Numbered from the stretch's first letter, positions 21,658 through 33,198 are shown. The stretch is 64,000 nt of DNA from Allomyces arbusculus (GCA_027604705.1 JADHYV010000029.1:220794-284793); one strand, 5' to 3'. Program-made: numbers and translations. Notes: generated by a model not told the origin, from the letters alone.

Positions 21658-23494
21658 ATGCGTCGCCGCGCGCCCGCCAGCACGTCCGTCCATGCACGCG
21701 GCACCTCCATCACCGCCGGCGCGGTCATGACTGCCGGCACCACGGTCTCATCCATGCACGGCGCCTCCGCCACCGCCACCGCCTCCGCCACGGCGACGAC
21801 CGTATCCAATCCTGGGCCTCCATGCACTGCTCCCACGTCGAGCGTCCCTGACCTGGCCATGGCCGCTGTCGCGCAGACACCGCAGTGGGCCGCGGTCGTG
21901 CGTGGGTGGGAAGAGGCCGCGGTCGCCAACGCGCCGGGTCCTGGTGCGCCGTCACCGGCCAGCGTGTGGGAGGATCTCGAGCATACGGCCGTGATGCGCG
22001 ACTTGCGCGCGGTGGCAAGGGCGAGGATTGATGCGGCCGTGTACCGACAGTTGGTCGTGGCGGCTCCCGCGTCGTCGGATGCGGCGGTGCCGGTTAAAAG
22101 CCATGCCAAGGTGAGGAACCGTTATCGCGCGCAAGATCGGCTCTGGAGCGTGTGCTGAACCAGGTACTGCTAATAGACCGCCAACGATCAAGTGCACGCG
22201 GCTGCCGCTCGCCTGCTCGACCAACTCCCGCCGGCGCTGCGGCACCTGGTCGCGCTGCCGCGCCTCGTGCACTTGCCCGCGACCACGGCGCACGGCATGC
22301 GCATGAGGTGGACTGTCTGGACCGGCCTTTTGCCGTACCAATACGCGGTGGGGAATGATGGCCAGGTTGACGCCGACCTCATTGGCAAGGCCAAGGCGTG
22401 GGAGCAGCGCGTATCTGCGACTATGGCCGAAACGTGCGTTGTTGGGTCTGTGTGCCGATCAAGAGCGCCGTTTCTTACCCGAATACGTATTTTTCTAGTT
22501 TTCTCGCCGTTCGGGACACATATTCGACCGTGATCCCCTCTGCGCTCCTCGGGCTCGCAACACGCATTTACGCCTGGTGCCACGTCCTTTCCGGCCAATC
22601 CGCATCCTCGAAACACCGCGGTCTCTGCGACGTTTGGACCGTCCACTACCTCACGTCCCGCCCGACCTCGTTGCTCGCCAAAGTTGCGATAGCGTTCACG
22701 ACCGCCTACTTGATGGGTCGCGGTTTCGACATTCTCGACGCTGACCCAGATGACGTGCACGCCGCATGCGTCGACGTGGCGAACCTGGTCCTCGCATTCT
22801 TGAATCAGCTGCAGGTGGGTACGTTCGACCTCCGCGGATCGTGGTTCGCAGTGGGTGTGGACCAATAGGTCACAGCCGCTAGTTTCTCGGGTCTAGAGCG
22901 CGCCGCGCACAGCTCATGGACTTGGCGTTGCGCGGGAGCGACGTGGCGCCTGCTGACGCGGTGCAGTTTGAGCAGATGTTTCGTGCGCTGTTCGTCGGTT
23001 CGTTCACGTTTGCTCCTCGCGTTCTCGTCCGCTTGCCCCGCTCACGAATTTTTTCCGGTAGGCATTCTACCGTGGGGCACGTTGATTCTCGTCCTCGATC
23101 ACCTCGCCGCACGACCCGACGCGTTCGAGGCCGCCGAGGACGTGCTCGTCGCGCTCGTCCGCGCATCGCAAGGCGTGCGTTCTCCACCCGTTTTCCGCCT
23201 CTCTACGACCGTGCTCGTCGTCACCCACACCTTTTCCACCAATAGGACCGCAGCAAACTTGCGCGTATTGACCGCTCCGGCCTCCTGACACGGCTGCACC
23301 CACCGGTCAATACCGCCCGCCGCGCCGCACCCACTTGGCTCGCGCCACCGAGTCTCGCCGCCGAGCAGGCGCGAATTGAGGCGATGGCCGATACGGTCGC
23401 GGCGACCCCGATGCGCGCGCGTGTGTTGGTGCAGCGTGCGTTTTGATTTTTTTGTGGTTCCGACGCGACGCGCTCGCACCAGTCGCTCATCGCG

Positions 23495-23527
<33 letters not shown>

Positions 23528-23929
23528 ACCTTACCTTCATGTGTAGGCTGGCAACGCGTCGCGCGCGCCTGCGGGACCTGGGCAATGTACTTCGCCGCCA
23601 TCCGCGCGCGCGTCCGTGCACGCCGCGCATTGCCTGCACCAACCGCTGCTCCGGCTCCAGTACCCCCACCCCCACCGGAAGAGACGACTCCGCGCGAAAC
23701 CGCGGCACCGGCTCCAGCGCCGACGCCTCCGATCACGAACCCGCTGGCGCGGCTCGTCGACCTGGTCATCTCGCGCACGGTCCTGGCCGAGGTCACGGAC
23801 GTGCCCGCCGGCACGGTCGATTGGGCGATGCAGCGTGGGGTCGAGTATGAGGAGAAGATTCGCGTGGTGGAGTTGGCCGCGGCAAGGGCGAGGGTCGCGG
23901 CGGGGGCAGGGAAGACTCGTGGAAGGTGA
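21658..23929 (+). CDS. Orphan seven-exon gene, helical protein
   Basis: Seven exons by frame continuity: 21658-22110, 22177-22433, 22499-22814, 22883-22982 (or from 22913), 23062-23174, 23246-23435 and 23547-23929, about 603 residues. All splice phases agree. The joins are KSHAK/TANDQVHAAAARLLDQL, SATMAET/FLAVRDTYS, EQMFR/ILPWGTLILVLDHLAA and VLVQR/WQRVARACGTWAM. The start could equally be the ATG at 21727. The N-terminal ~90 residues are Ala/Thr/Ser-rich; the middle is helical with Leu-rich amphipathic segments; a Pro/Ala-rich linker precedes a C-terminal helical segment ending AGKTRGR. I recognise no family. The last intron contains a (CT)n tract (about 23493-23527) that serves as a long polypyrimidine stretch. 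It converges with the dehydrogenase gene, with stops 144 bp apart. Confidence 0.6.
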
Positions 23930-24073
23930 CTGGATGACAGAACGGAGAGACAATGATTGATCTTGATCTACTTTCCCACATTTGATGGTTGGTTAAAATA
24001 GTGAGAGGGAAGGGGGAGGGCGCTGCCGGGGTCGGGTGGAGGGTTGGGATGGGAAATCTGTCACGGCCAGTGC

Positions 24074-25715
24074 TTAGCGCGCGCCCGTGAAGGAGAGCCG
24101 CACGGTGCGGAACGTGAGCCCGGCCGTTTGCAACGCCGAGATGATGTCAGTATTGGCGAGCGCCGCGGCCGGGGTCAGCACGCCGGCGGGCAGCCGCTTG
24201 CCGCCGTTCATCTACGACCAGTGGGATCGAGATCAGTGTCAAGATATCAATTCGAGCCATTCGGAAACGATAAATCGCGTACTTTTTCCCGCAACAGTGT
24301 TGTGGCCGCGGCCACCATGCACATGGGCGTGGCCACATACCCCATCTCCGGCCCCGAAACTTCCACCACGGCCTCAGCGTTGGTCGCGCGGTCCTTGACT
24401 GCCGTCTCCACCACATCGCGCAAGTCCGCCGCCAGCCCGCGCGTGCGCACCTGTTCACTGAGCTCGACCGGCAATGTGAACCCCTTAGCGACAAACGTTT
24501 CCGTAAACGTCGAGTGCTTCAACTGCGTCTCCGACGGCCCCTTGTGCGAGAACAGGCCAAACGTGAAGAACCGCGGGAAGGTGAGCAGCAGTTTCCGACC
24601 CCACTTCCACTTGGCCAAAGTACTCAGCGCCGTGCCGGCGACCACGAGCGCGCCGAGTTTCCACCATTTGCGCACGGTCATGTAGGCCGAGAAGTGGACG
24701 GGAACGTGCGCCGCTGCGGGACCTTGGTTGATTTGCGCCAGGCATTCCTGGCTCATGCGCACGACCGACGCGTCAGACCCGGGGAAGGGCAGCGTGTACC
24801 GCTCGAGCGGTTTGTGGAAGGCGGGCTTGGAAATGAGTTTTGGACGCGCGCCCAGGGCGTGTACGGGGGACCGGCGCGAGGTGACTTGTTTTCGGAGCGA
24901 GCGGAGGTGGTGGACGGCACCGAACCCATGCACGGCCGACTCGTAAGTAGCAAAGTGTGCGGTGACGCCGTGGCCGCCGCCGTCGCTGTTGATAACACGT
25001 CGTGCGCGCTGTTAGCGACCAGCGACGTGTGGTGATGCGGGATCTGGGACACGAACAGCGTACATTTCGAGGTACATTTCAATGCTTGACGGGAGCAGGC
25101 CCTTTTCGACTAAGGCTTTCTTGGCGTAGAGCACGCCAATGTCGGCCGGGATCGAGTCGAACCCGCAAGCTGGGACAATGAGGATGTCCTTCACGGCAGC
25201 GTGCTCGTTGTAGGCGAGGAACATGCGGTCGATGAACTTGGAGGCCGGTCAGCTCGCATCCATGACAAACAGACGGCCACGCCGGATCGGATCGCAGCAA
25301 ATAAACGTACTTCAGGCTCGCCAGTAATGTCCATGTAGTTGGTCCCCATCCCGACGCATGCCGCGACGACAGGCTCGCCGAAAAAGCGGAAGGGCCCGAC
25401 ACAGTTGAGGACGAGCGTGGTCGCGCCGCACATTCGCAGCAGCGAGTCATTGTCGCCCACGTCGGCAATGATCAGGCCGACATTATCGAGCGGGAGCTTG
25501 GTCGCGGCCTTGATGTCGGACAGGACCTGCTCGAGCCGTTGCTGGCTGCGCGCGGCGAGAGCGATTTTGAGGGACCGTCCGAGCGCGTGCGTGTCGGCGT
25601 GGCTGACCTCGAGCAGGTGCTTGGCGACGAGCTTGCCCGTGAAGCCCGTGGCGCCAAAGACGACAATGTCGTAGGTGCGCGACGAGTCGGCGTTGGTGGT
25701 TGGGGAGCTGGCCAT
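24074..25715 (-). CDS. Saccharopine dehydrogenase-like oxidoreductase (SCCPDH type)
   Basis: Four exons (25311-25715, 25064-25236, 24283-24985, 24074-24211; introns of 74, 78 and 71 bp) give 472 residues. The N-terminus holds the Rossmann motif FGATGFTGK; next come NCVGPFRFFGEPVVAAC and, across the first splice, YMDITGEPE/FIDRMF, then VPACGFDSIPADIG. All are hallmarks of this membrane- or lipid-droplet-associated family rather than of lysine-pathway saccharopine reductase. A hydrophobic stretch (about residues 290-310) may be membrane-embedded. The substrate is unknown for the family at large. The start ATG is the first in the frame (MASSPTTNADSS). It is divergent from the copper-fist gene. 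Confidence 0.9.
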
Positions 25716-26217
25716 GGCGTGCAGCGGGTGTCGGGCGTGGATCGCTTCAACTAGGATCGGCGCGCGGCAGAACGCGAGGTGCAGTTGGTCTGTCGGGCCG
25801 CGCGCTCGTCGTGGTCGTCGTGGTCGTTGCCGGCAGTGGTTGTGGAGTGGCCGTCGTGGTGGTCGATTTGCGGCTGTTGTGTCTTGCGGCATTCCGGCGC
25901 GGTCACGACTGCAGACTCCGAAAGCAGCCGAGCATGGCCGCTTGCCGAGCGGCGTGGCACAAGAGTGATCGGCGGTTGCAAGGCGAGGCGCGCGCTGCCT
26001 GTTGCCGCCAACAGAAGTTGCCTGGGCAGCCCGGGCAAGAACCTGCTCGCTGCTGCGGCCAGCTGTTGCCTGAGTCATCTCTACCACCAACCGATCGCAC
26101 CACCACCACCTCCTCCTCCAACGGCGTCCCACTACCACCGACTCCAACCCCCGTCCAGCGCGCGCCCCGTCCGACCCAACTTGCCGCAACCACCCGCACA
26201 ATACGCGCGCCGCCACG
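25716..26217. other. Divergent promoter region, SCCPDH-like / copper-fist
   Basis: 502 bp between divergent start codons. No copper-response element could be assigned by eye. Confidence 0.4.
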
Positions 26218-27894
26218 ATGCTCGTGCTCGACGACCTGCGCTTCGCGTGCGAGACGTGCATCCGCGGCCACCGGTCGGCGCAGTGCTCCCACTCGACCCG
26301 CACGCTCTTTGAAGTGCGCCGGAAAGGCCGCCCCAAGGGGTCGCTGAAGGCCGACAGTGCCCCTGTCATCGTGCACCAACCCGTCACTGTCACGCTGCCC
26401 TCGGGCCAGGCCATCACCGCCAACTCGCCCCACTCGGCCGACCGCATCCGTGCCGCCCTCGTCGGCGAGGCACGCGCGCTGCAAGTGGTCGTTGGTAAAG
26501 CCGCGCTCGATGCGCACTTGCGCGATTTTTTGCAGGGGCAAGCAGCGCAAGGACAACCGTCGCCGCAAACGCCATTCGAGCAACCAGTGCACCAGCGTAT
26601 TACGCAACCATCACCACCACCTGTCCAAGCACCCTTCATTCCGGACCACCTCCTCCCCGCACGCCTCGAACTCCTCTCCGTTGCCGCGCTCCTCAATCCG
26701 TGCACGTGCGAGTCGCGCACCGGCCGTCGGTGCCTGTGCTGTGCCGCCGGCGACGACGGTGACTCCGCGGCGTGCGACTCGGCCGCGTGCGCGTGCCACC
26801 ATGGCTCCTCGCTGTCATCACCGTGCACGTCGCCACCAGCCGCCAACGGCTCTGCTCCTGGATCGTGCTGCTCTGGCGGCTCAGCACAGGTGCGTGCCAC
26901 GCCGGATCCAAGTATCGCTGCGCTCTTGCCTGACGCCGACTTGATGGCGCTGTCACCCTTGCTCGCGCCCGTCGTCGTACCAAATGCCACGGGCGGGTGT
27001 GGATGTGCGCCGACACCCAAGTCGCCCCCACCCGCGCGTAATGGGTGCTGCGCGCCCGTTCCCGTGTCGATCCTGCCGCCACCGCAGTCTGTCATTCCAT
27101 CTGCGCCGATCCTCGCCGATCCGCTGTGGTCGGCTGTTGCACCGCTTGTGCCTCTCGTGCCAACCCTGCCGCCACCAAGACCGCCGGCGCCCGTGGCCGG
27201 GTGTGGGTGCGGGTGCAACGGCCCGTCAACGGCCGCACCGGGAGCTACAGCGACTGCGGTCGCGTGGTCAGCAGGCACGTCGTCCATGACTAACGGCACG
27301 ACCAACTCTGCGGCGTGCTGCGGCGGCGCCTGCGCGTGCTCTGCTTCCGGGAGCTCCTGCTGCAGTGGTCCCGTAGCGACCGCACCAGCAGCAGCACCAC
27401 CTCGAGCAAGCGGGTGCTGTGGCCCCACGGCGCCGCCAACCACAATTGCGTCTCGCTGCTGCAGCAGCCCCACTGCACCGGCGCCGTCTCGTTGCTGCTC
27501 GGGCCCCGCGCACGCGCCGACGGCGCCGACCGCATGCTGCTGCGCGCCCTCTCCCACGTCCTCCTCCACCTCCACGTCGTCCACTGGCTGCACGTGCGCC
27601 TGCACCGCCACCTCCTCGTGCCGCGGCGACTGCTGCTTGCGCGCGCGAAAACGCAAGCGCGCAACTGACGACCACGCCGACGACAATGGTGCACGCGGTG
27701 CGCGTCCACGAACGGCGCCGCCGTCTCCACCACCACCGCTGGTAGACACGAACGCGACGTGCGGGTGCGGGTGCGCGCAGCCCGCGGCGGCGTGTGGCGA
27801 TTGCGAGCGCGATTTGTGTGTTGAGTTTCTGTTGCGGGATGTGGATGTGCTGGGCGGCGCGGGGTTGATCATGGTGGGGAGCGAGCCGAGGTAA
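26218..27894 (+). CDS. Copper-fist transcription factor with many Cys clusters
   Basis: An open frame of 558 residues. Residues 1-40 form a copper-fist DNA-binding domain: zinc ligands C11, C14, C23 and H25 (CETCIRGHRSAQCSH) and the minor-groove motif KGRP at 36-39. This domain is fungal and is found in Ace1/Amt1/Cuf1/Mac1-type copper regulators. The remainder carries more than a dozen short CC/CxC clusters (for example RCLCC, ACACHH, CGCGCN, GDCC) spread between Pro/Ala-rich linkers, as expected for Cu(I)-thiolate sensing. The fist lacks the Cys that often follows GRP in relatives (here GRPKGS). The terminal codons overlap AG|GTAAGTA at 27891-27899, a textbook donor, so the gene may continue in a further exon. 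It is likely a nuclear activator or repressor of copper-homeostasis genes. Confidence 0.88.
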   Translation: MLVLDDLRFACETCIRGHRSAQCSHSTRTLFEVRRKGRPKGSLKADSAPVIVHQPVTVTLPSGQAITANSPHSADRIRAALVGEARALQVVVGKAALDAHLRDFLQGQAAQGQPSPQTPFEQPVHQRITQPSPPPVQAPFIPDHLLPARLELLSVAALLNPCTCESRTGRRCLCCAAGDDGDSAACDSAACACHHGSSLSSPCTSPPAANGSAPGSCCSGGSAQVRATPDPSIAALLPDADLMALSPLLAPVVVPNATGGCGCAPTPKSPPPARNGCCAPVPVSILPPPQSVIPSAPILADPLWSAVAPLVPLVPTLPPPRPPAPVAGCGCGCNGPSTAAPGATATAVAWSAGTSSMTNGTTNSAACCGGACACSASGSSCCSGPVATAPAAAPPRASGCCGPTAPPTTIASRCCSSPTAPAPSRCCSGPAHAPTAPTACCCAPSPTSSSTSTSSTGCTCACTATSSCRGDCCLRARKRKRATDDHADDNGARGARPRTAPPSPPPPLVDTNATCGCGCAQPAAACGDCERDLCVEFLLRDVDVLGGAGLIMVGSEPR

Positions 27895-28337
27895 GTAAGG
27901 TAGAGAGGAATGCAGTGGTGGTTCGTGATGGTGCATGGAGTGGAACGCAGTGGATTGGTGGAGAGGAAGCGATGGGACGGAGGGCAGCAGCACTTTGCCC
28001 ATCAACCAAGGCCTAAACCGCGTGACTTGCGTTGCAGTTTGCCGTATCACCGGCGTGCTTGGATGCCGCGCCAAGGCGACAAGTGATCATAAACCGATAG
28101 AGGAGCTCAAAGTCGGCGACGACAGTACAGGAAGGGATGGCAAAGACTATAGGACTTCATTATTTGGAGAGAAAAATGATGGTGATCACGACAAACAGGC
28201 AACGAGAAAGCAGATCAACGGAAAACCAGATTTCCCAAACTTGTGCTCCGCCATCTTGGGCTCGCCGAAACTATCGACACGCCATTTGAAGTTGCTAAAA
28301 ACCGCATCGATGTCCACCGATCGGGCGCAGCTCTGGC
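27895..28337. other. Convergent intergenic, copper-fist / C2H2 gene
   Basis: 443 bp between convergent stops. A frame runs through it on the plus strand but shows no family resemblance. It could hide a last exon of the copper-fist gene. Confidence 0.35.
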
Positions 28338-30137
28338 TCAGCACGACCCCGATGGTACGGGCGACCTGGGCCTCGGCGCCGAGTCCTTGTCGTTGTCGGT
28401 GGGGCACTGGAGCGGCATTGCCGTCGACGGCTCGCCATCGCTCGCCAAACTGCGCGCGTCCGACATGGCCGGCGACGGTTCCTGCGTTGCCGCTTCATCT
28501 GCATCCACGTCCATCGTCGCCATCTGTGCCGCCAACCCGCCGTCCCCACTGCCATTCTCTGCGGCGCCCGCGGCCACCGCACTCCGCTTGCGCTTCCGCA
28601 TCGCGGCCGCCGTCGTCACATCAATCCCCCTGGCCACCAATTCCGCACGGCACACGGGCGTGGCACGGAAATGCCGCGCGAGCGCATCGTGCCGTGCAAA
28701 CCCTTGCCCGCACGCGACGCACTTGTAGGGTGTTTCTAGCGTGTGCAGGCGCACGTGCCGCAAGCAGTCGTGCTTGCGCGCAAACGCACGGTCGCAGTGC
28801 GGGCAGGTATAGGGCCGCGTGTCCGAGTGTGTTTTGGCATGCGACTTGAGATTGAAGGCGCGCGAAAAGAGCTTGTGGCAGACGGGGCACGGGTACTTGC
28901 CGTCAATTTTCGGGAGGGGGAGCGTCGCGAGGAGCGCCGGGTCGGGAGCGACGCCGGGGGAGGCCGGGCGAGTCGGGGTGGAGGTGGAAGGAGGTGCGGG
29001 GGCGGAAGTGGGGGCGGGAGCGGAGGCAGGTGGTGGGGGAGGGGAAGCGGACGCGGCAGCGGCGGCGGCAGCAGCAACGAGCGCGTCGAGCGAGGAACTG
29101 CCGGCGGTGGCCGTGTCGGGCACGGTCGTAGCCTCGGGCGCGTCGTCGGGCATGGCCGGTGAGAGCGGCGAGCGCGGCATTGCCGCGGGTCCGGCAGACG
29201 GCAGCAGAGCGACGCGCGGACCACGCGTAGCAGCGTGCGGTGGGGCCAGAGTGGGATAGGCGTGCGGATGCGCGTGATGCGCGTGATGCGGTGGCGGTGG
29301 CGCGTAATAGTCGAACTCGGGCGGCGTGTAGCCGAGATGGTGCGGATGCGGCGGCGGCGGCGGGTACGCATAGCCGTCGTACCCCGCGGCCCAAGGATGG
29401 TGCGGCGCGTGGTGCGGGTGCGGGTAGGGCGCATAGGCGTGCAAGTCGGCGTCGGGCGCGGTCGTGGTCGGGTAGGGCCAGGCGGCCGCACGTACGGCGG
29501 CCGGGCTGCGGCGGTGGTGGTGACCGCGACGCGGGCGGCTCGACGACGGCGCCGCGGCAGGCGGCGAATGCTGCTGCTGCAGCAGCGGCGGCGAGCTGAT
29601 GCTGCTGTGATCGTGATCGGCGAGCGTGGGCGCAGCACCAGGTGCGGTTGCGGGCGCAGCTTCTTCAGCCGCGGCGATCGCACGCGGACTGGCACTACTG
29701 CCTGCCCCTGCAGGACTTGCACTTGCACTCGCGCTAGCGCGACCGCGACGGCCATGACCGTGCTCTTGATGCTGCTCGTCGCCAAGGTGATTATGGTGGT
29801 GGTATCCACCGCGCGGCCAAGGCGCTTGCCCGCTGAGCGGGTAGCCGTGATGGTGGCCGTGCGCGGACGGCACGTACGCGTAGGCCGGCGCGTAGGCTGC
29901 AACGGGCGCGTAGGCGGCAGTCGGGTAGGGCGCCGAGTACTGTGCTGGGTAAGCCGGTCCATACGCGTAGGGCGCCGGCGCGTAGGCGTGCGAAGGCGGC
30001 GGCGGCGGCGGCGGGTAGTGTGGTGGCGCGAGCAAGCGCGTGTCGGCAGCGGCAGGCGACGGGGAGGTGGTGGTCGGCCGCGTCGACTGCTGGGCGGCCG
30101 CAGACACGGAGGTCGGTGCAGCAGGCGCGTGGAGCAT
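28338..30137 (-). CDS. Crz1-like three-finger C2H2 transcription factor, copy A
   Basis: An intronless frame of 599 residues from the ATG at 30137. The first ~390 residues are low-complexity (Pro, Ala, Tyr and His-rich runs). Three zinc fingers follow at about residues 405-490: YPCPVCHKLFSRAFNLKSH, YTCPHCDRAFARKHDCLRH and a third of C2HC type (YKCVACGQGFARHDALARH, last ligand Cys). A Ser/Asp-rich tail ends the protein. Finger spacing and the atypical third finger recall calcineurin-responsive Crz1/Prz1 factors. I did not find a clear PxIxIT calcineurin-docking motif, so the link to calcium signalling is inference. The frame extends upstream of 30137 and includes another ATG near 30474; I chose the later ATG because the upstream part reads like 5' leader. 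Confidence 0.85.
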   Translation of the reverse strand: MLHAPAAPTSVSAAAQQSTRPTTTSPSPAAADTRLLAPPHYPPPPPPPSHAYAPAPYAYGPAYPAQYSAPYPTAAYAPVAAYAPAYAYVPSAHGHHHGYPLSGQAPWPRGGYHHHNHLGDEQHQEHGHGRRGRASASASASPAGAGSSASPRAIAAAEEAAPATAPGAAPTLADHDHSSISSPPLLQQQHSPPAAAPSSSRPRRGHHHRRSPAAVRAAAWPYPTTTAPDADLHAYAPYPHPHHAPHHPWAAGYDGYAYPPPPPHPHHLGYTPPEFDYYAPPPPHHAHHAHPHAYPTLAPPHAATRGPRVALLPSAGPAAMPRSPLSPAMPDDAPEATTVPDTATAGSSSLDALVAAAAAAAASASPPPPPASAPAPTSAPAPPSTSTPTRPASPGVAPDPALLATLPLPKIDGKYPCPVCHKLFSRAFNLKSHAKTHSDTRPYTCPHCDRAFARKHDCLRHVRLHTLETPYKCVACGQGFARHDALARHFRATPVCRAELVARGIDVTTAAAMRKRKRSAVAAGAAENGSGDGGLAAQMATMDVDADEAATQEPSPAMSDARSLASDGEPSTAMPLQCPTDNDKDSAPRPRSPVPSGSC

Positions 30138-31600
30138 CGTGGCAGCCGTGTTTGTGATCGTGATCGGCGTTGATGGGGGTTGCGAGGTCGCTGGCGGGCA
30201 GTTGGGGGCCGCGGACACGGGAGCAGGGGGAGTGCGCAGGCGTGGGCGTGGGAGCCGGGCCGAGACGAGCAAGCGGGGCAGGGCAGGACTGGGCCAGAGG
30301 AACGGGATCCGCCGGCAGAGCGAGGAGGGGTCCGTGCCAGCGAGCGCGCGCGTCGTTCGCGAGGAGAGGGAGAGAGGGGGAGAGGGGGAGGAGAGCGCGC
30401 GGGAGAGAGAGAAGCGCGGAAGCTGCGAAGCACTCGACAGGGGCGGGGCCAGAGGGGACGGCGGCGGGCAGTGCATGGCAAGCGCCCGCTGTGGCCGCCT
30501 TCGTGCTGGGCGAGGTGGGGGCGCGCGGCGCAACAGCGGAAGCTTGATGACGCGCGCACACTGCGCCAGCAAGGCCAACAAGGGCGGGCGAAGCCGCGCC
30601 CCGCACTTGCCAACCTGCACGCCGGCCACGCACAGCGCAAGCAATCGAACCCCCTCCAAACATCGGTCTTCACGTCTTCCCACGCTCCAAGACCAGTCTG
30701 CTCACCTCTGCATACCTCTGCAGAATGGTCCAGCATGCTCACTGCGGATCCACTGCTCACGGAGTTCAATCCCCACCGTTCGCGGTCGATCACTTGATGA
30801 TCACCCACGTTTCGGGGTCGGCCGGAAGCCCACACCGCAACGGCTTGAGACTCTCGAGATACGTATTTAGCGGGGCTGAGTATGGCGGAGTCGCCAGCGC
30901 GGTCAGAGTACGGAGAACGTTCGCAATTGAAAGTTTGCGTGGCGTGGCACGACCACCTGGAACAAAGTGAACGAGAGGGACGGTCTTGATGTGTTCTCGG
31001 CCCTCGCGCTAGTTTTGGGCCTCGCCGCCGCGAAAATGAAACGTGGTCAAGCCGAACGGCGAACGGCGAACGACGAACGGTGCGAGCACGCGTGCCGCCC
31101 AGCGGGCCGCACGCGGGCGCAGCCACTGTTTTGTGGTCGAGACGGCCCAGCCAAAGCAAGCCAACCTCACGTCATGAACAGACCTATCGGTCATGCGCAT
31201 GAACTGTCGCCTCCCGTCGCCTTGCCGCACTTTCTTTGTTGGCTTTGGTGGGCGCCACTCCCACGCAGGCTGCATCAAGCACTGGCCGGCCTCGGCCCCG
31301 TCGCCATCGAAGGCAAGCTCTATACCTTTCCACACAATCCTTCCTTCCTTCAGACAGCGACGATGCAATGGACAACGCGACCGTAAATACCGTGAGCGGC
31401 CAGCCACCGTGGACCATTTTCGTGCGCAGCCTGCACGGCCCCCAGACAGCTGGTGGGAACAGCGCAACTAACACAGCTGACATGATTAACATGGCTGGTA
31501 TGACCAGCGACTACTGTGACTGACACGACCAGCTGCGAGGGGGTCAGTGGCGATGATTGTCCCAAAGTGAGCAGACATGATCAGACGACACGTGATCAGA
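30138..31600. other. Upstream region of C2H2 copy A
   Basis: About 1.5 kb with no supported gene. The first 500 bp are GC-rich and probably leader or promoter; composition then drops toward the AT-rich island. Frames here are short and overlapping. Confidence 0.35.
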
Positions 31601-32532
31601 CCACGATCAAGACGCGCTCAGGGACGCTATCACACGGGTCTGACTCAGACGAAAATGAAATTGTAGGGGCCAATAACGCGCATGCGCAGCTGCAAGATCA
31701 TCCCACCTGAGCTTGTGGAGAGCGAGTGAGTGGCGAATTAGATGCTGGCAGGTCAGCTCCCATTATGAGCAGCTGGTTCCCACGGTCAGGGCGAATTCCT
31801 GATGGGTGGATGGCGTGCTCATGGTGTAGAGGGGACTCCTTGGGCATGCACAAGCAGTTTGGTTAATGGTGGTTGTCATTCTTTGTTTTGTCTTTTTGGT
31901 TTGCTCTTTGGTCGCAGTGGCCGCGTTATAGTAATGCTGCCCTGATACGTGTCGCTCAGGGCGGTTATTGGCACAAACCTGTGCAATCATGTCCATGATC
32001 AGGAGCACCTGCTTGCATCATGCACAAGTTTGGATGCAACAAGTGCGTGTGGTACTGGCGCGTTCGATACAACACGCGCCACTGTTCCTTGACCACTTCT
32101 GGCTGTCGCGCGTTTGCATTGATGTGCCTTTGGCGTCTTTATATTGTCCAGCTGGGCGCTGCACGTCTGCCATCACTCCAGCTAGTGTTGGTTCTGGCTG
32201 CAGCGAGTTTGCTGTGCCCACATTCTGATTGTGTTGTGTGGCACTGCTCAATGACATGGTCAAGCTGCATATTGTGCCACTGTCAGCGTTTTGCCTTGAT
32301 TTGTGCACACGGCCTGGCAGACATGGGGCCACAGCAAATGCGCAGACTGGGAAAATTCTTTAGTCGCCTTCAGGAGCATCTCCATGACTACCATCGTTCA
32401 GCAGCACCATGGTGTTCCTTTGCAATTTTGATGTTACTTAAAAAAAATCCCACCTCCCAGCTTCATTGTGCTTGCAACCTGCTGGTAGTTTGTGGTTTGG
32501 TCACCTTCTTGCATGTACCTTGACTTGAAATT

Positions 32533-32829
32533 TCACTCAATAATCTTCTTGCTGATCAGGGATTTTACAAATGGGTTGCTTTTCATGTCATTTTCCTTCA
32601 GATCATTGACATAGTTGCCCATCACAGGATTGGGAGCTTGTGGCACAGTGCTTTGATGAGTGCCCACAAGTGTCATGGAAATGAAACTCCAGCAATGGGA
32701 TGTGATGGGAAAGATGATGGAACAGGTGTTGGGAAAAGTGACAGGCCTGGCAGTGAGGACCACAATAGTGAAATTCTCTGAAAGTTCATTGTGGTTGTTA
32801 TGTTTTTGTTGCACACTGTTGTAAATCAT
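32533..32829 (-). pseudogene. Unassigned coding-like fragment in the AT-rich island
   Basis: A 98-residue frame (MIYNSVQQKHNNHNELSEN at the start, SLISKKIIE at the end) with balanced amino-acid composition, unlike the Arg/Ala/Pro-rich shadow frames elsewhere. A second minus frame (32843-33076) may be its upstream part, separated by a stop. Both could be pieces of a transposon protein. I do not recognise the family. Confidence 0.3.
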
Positions 32830-33198
32830 TTTGACTGTGTGGTCATTTTCCTTGCCTTACCCTTTGCTCCTTTTTGACAGCAGCATAAACAGCCACATTT
32901 TCTGGCAACATGTCAACCACCATGCAGTCAGACTTGTCAGTACAAGCTGATTGCTGGCCAACACATGCAACATTGTGTGTGGAGAAGGTCACAAAGTATC
33001 CAAGGCTCATAGCAACCACCAATCTCAACTGTGTGAGTGGCAGCACTGGATGTGAGCAGCACAGGCAGTGACCCATCCTTGGCAGTGCAGCAACTCAAAC
33101 TGGTGGTGCAGGCAGTGTTATATGTGGGGGCGCAAGTGCAATTCAATCACGGCTCAAACACGACTCAGATTTGAGGCTTTAGAAGCGCTCCATTGGCC

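Noticed and set aside
23493-23527. (CT)n run as a possible independent microsatellite feature
   Set aside because: It sits immediately before a well-supported acceptor and is better explained as the intron polypyrimidine tract.
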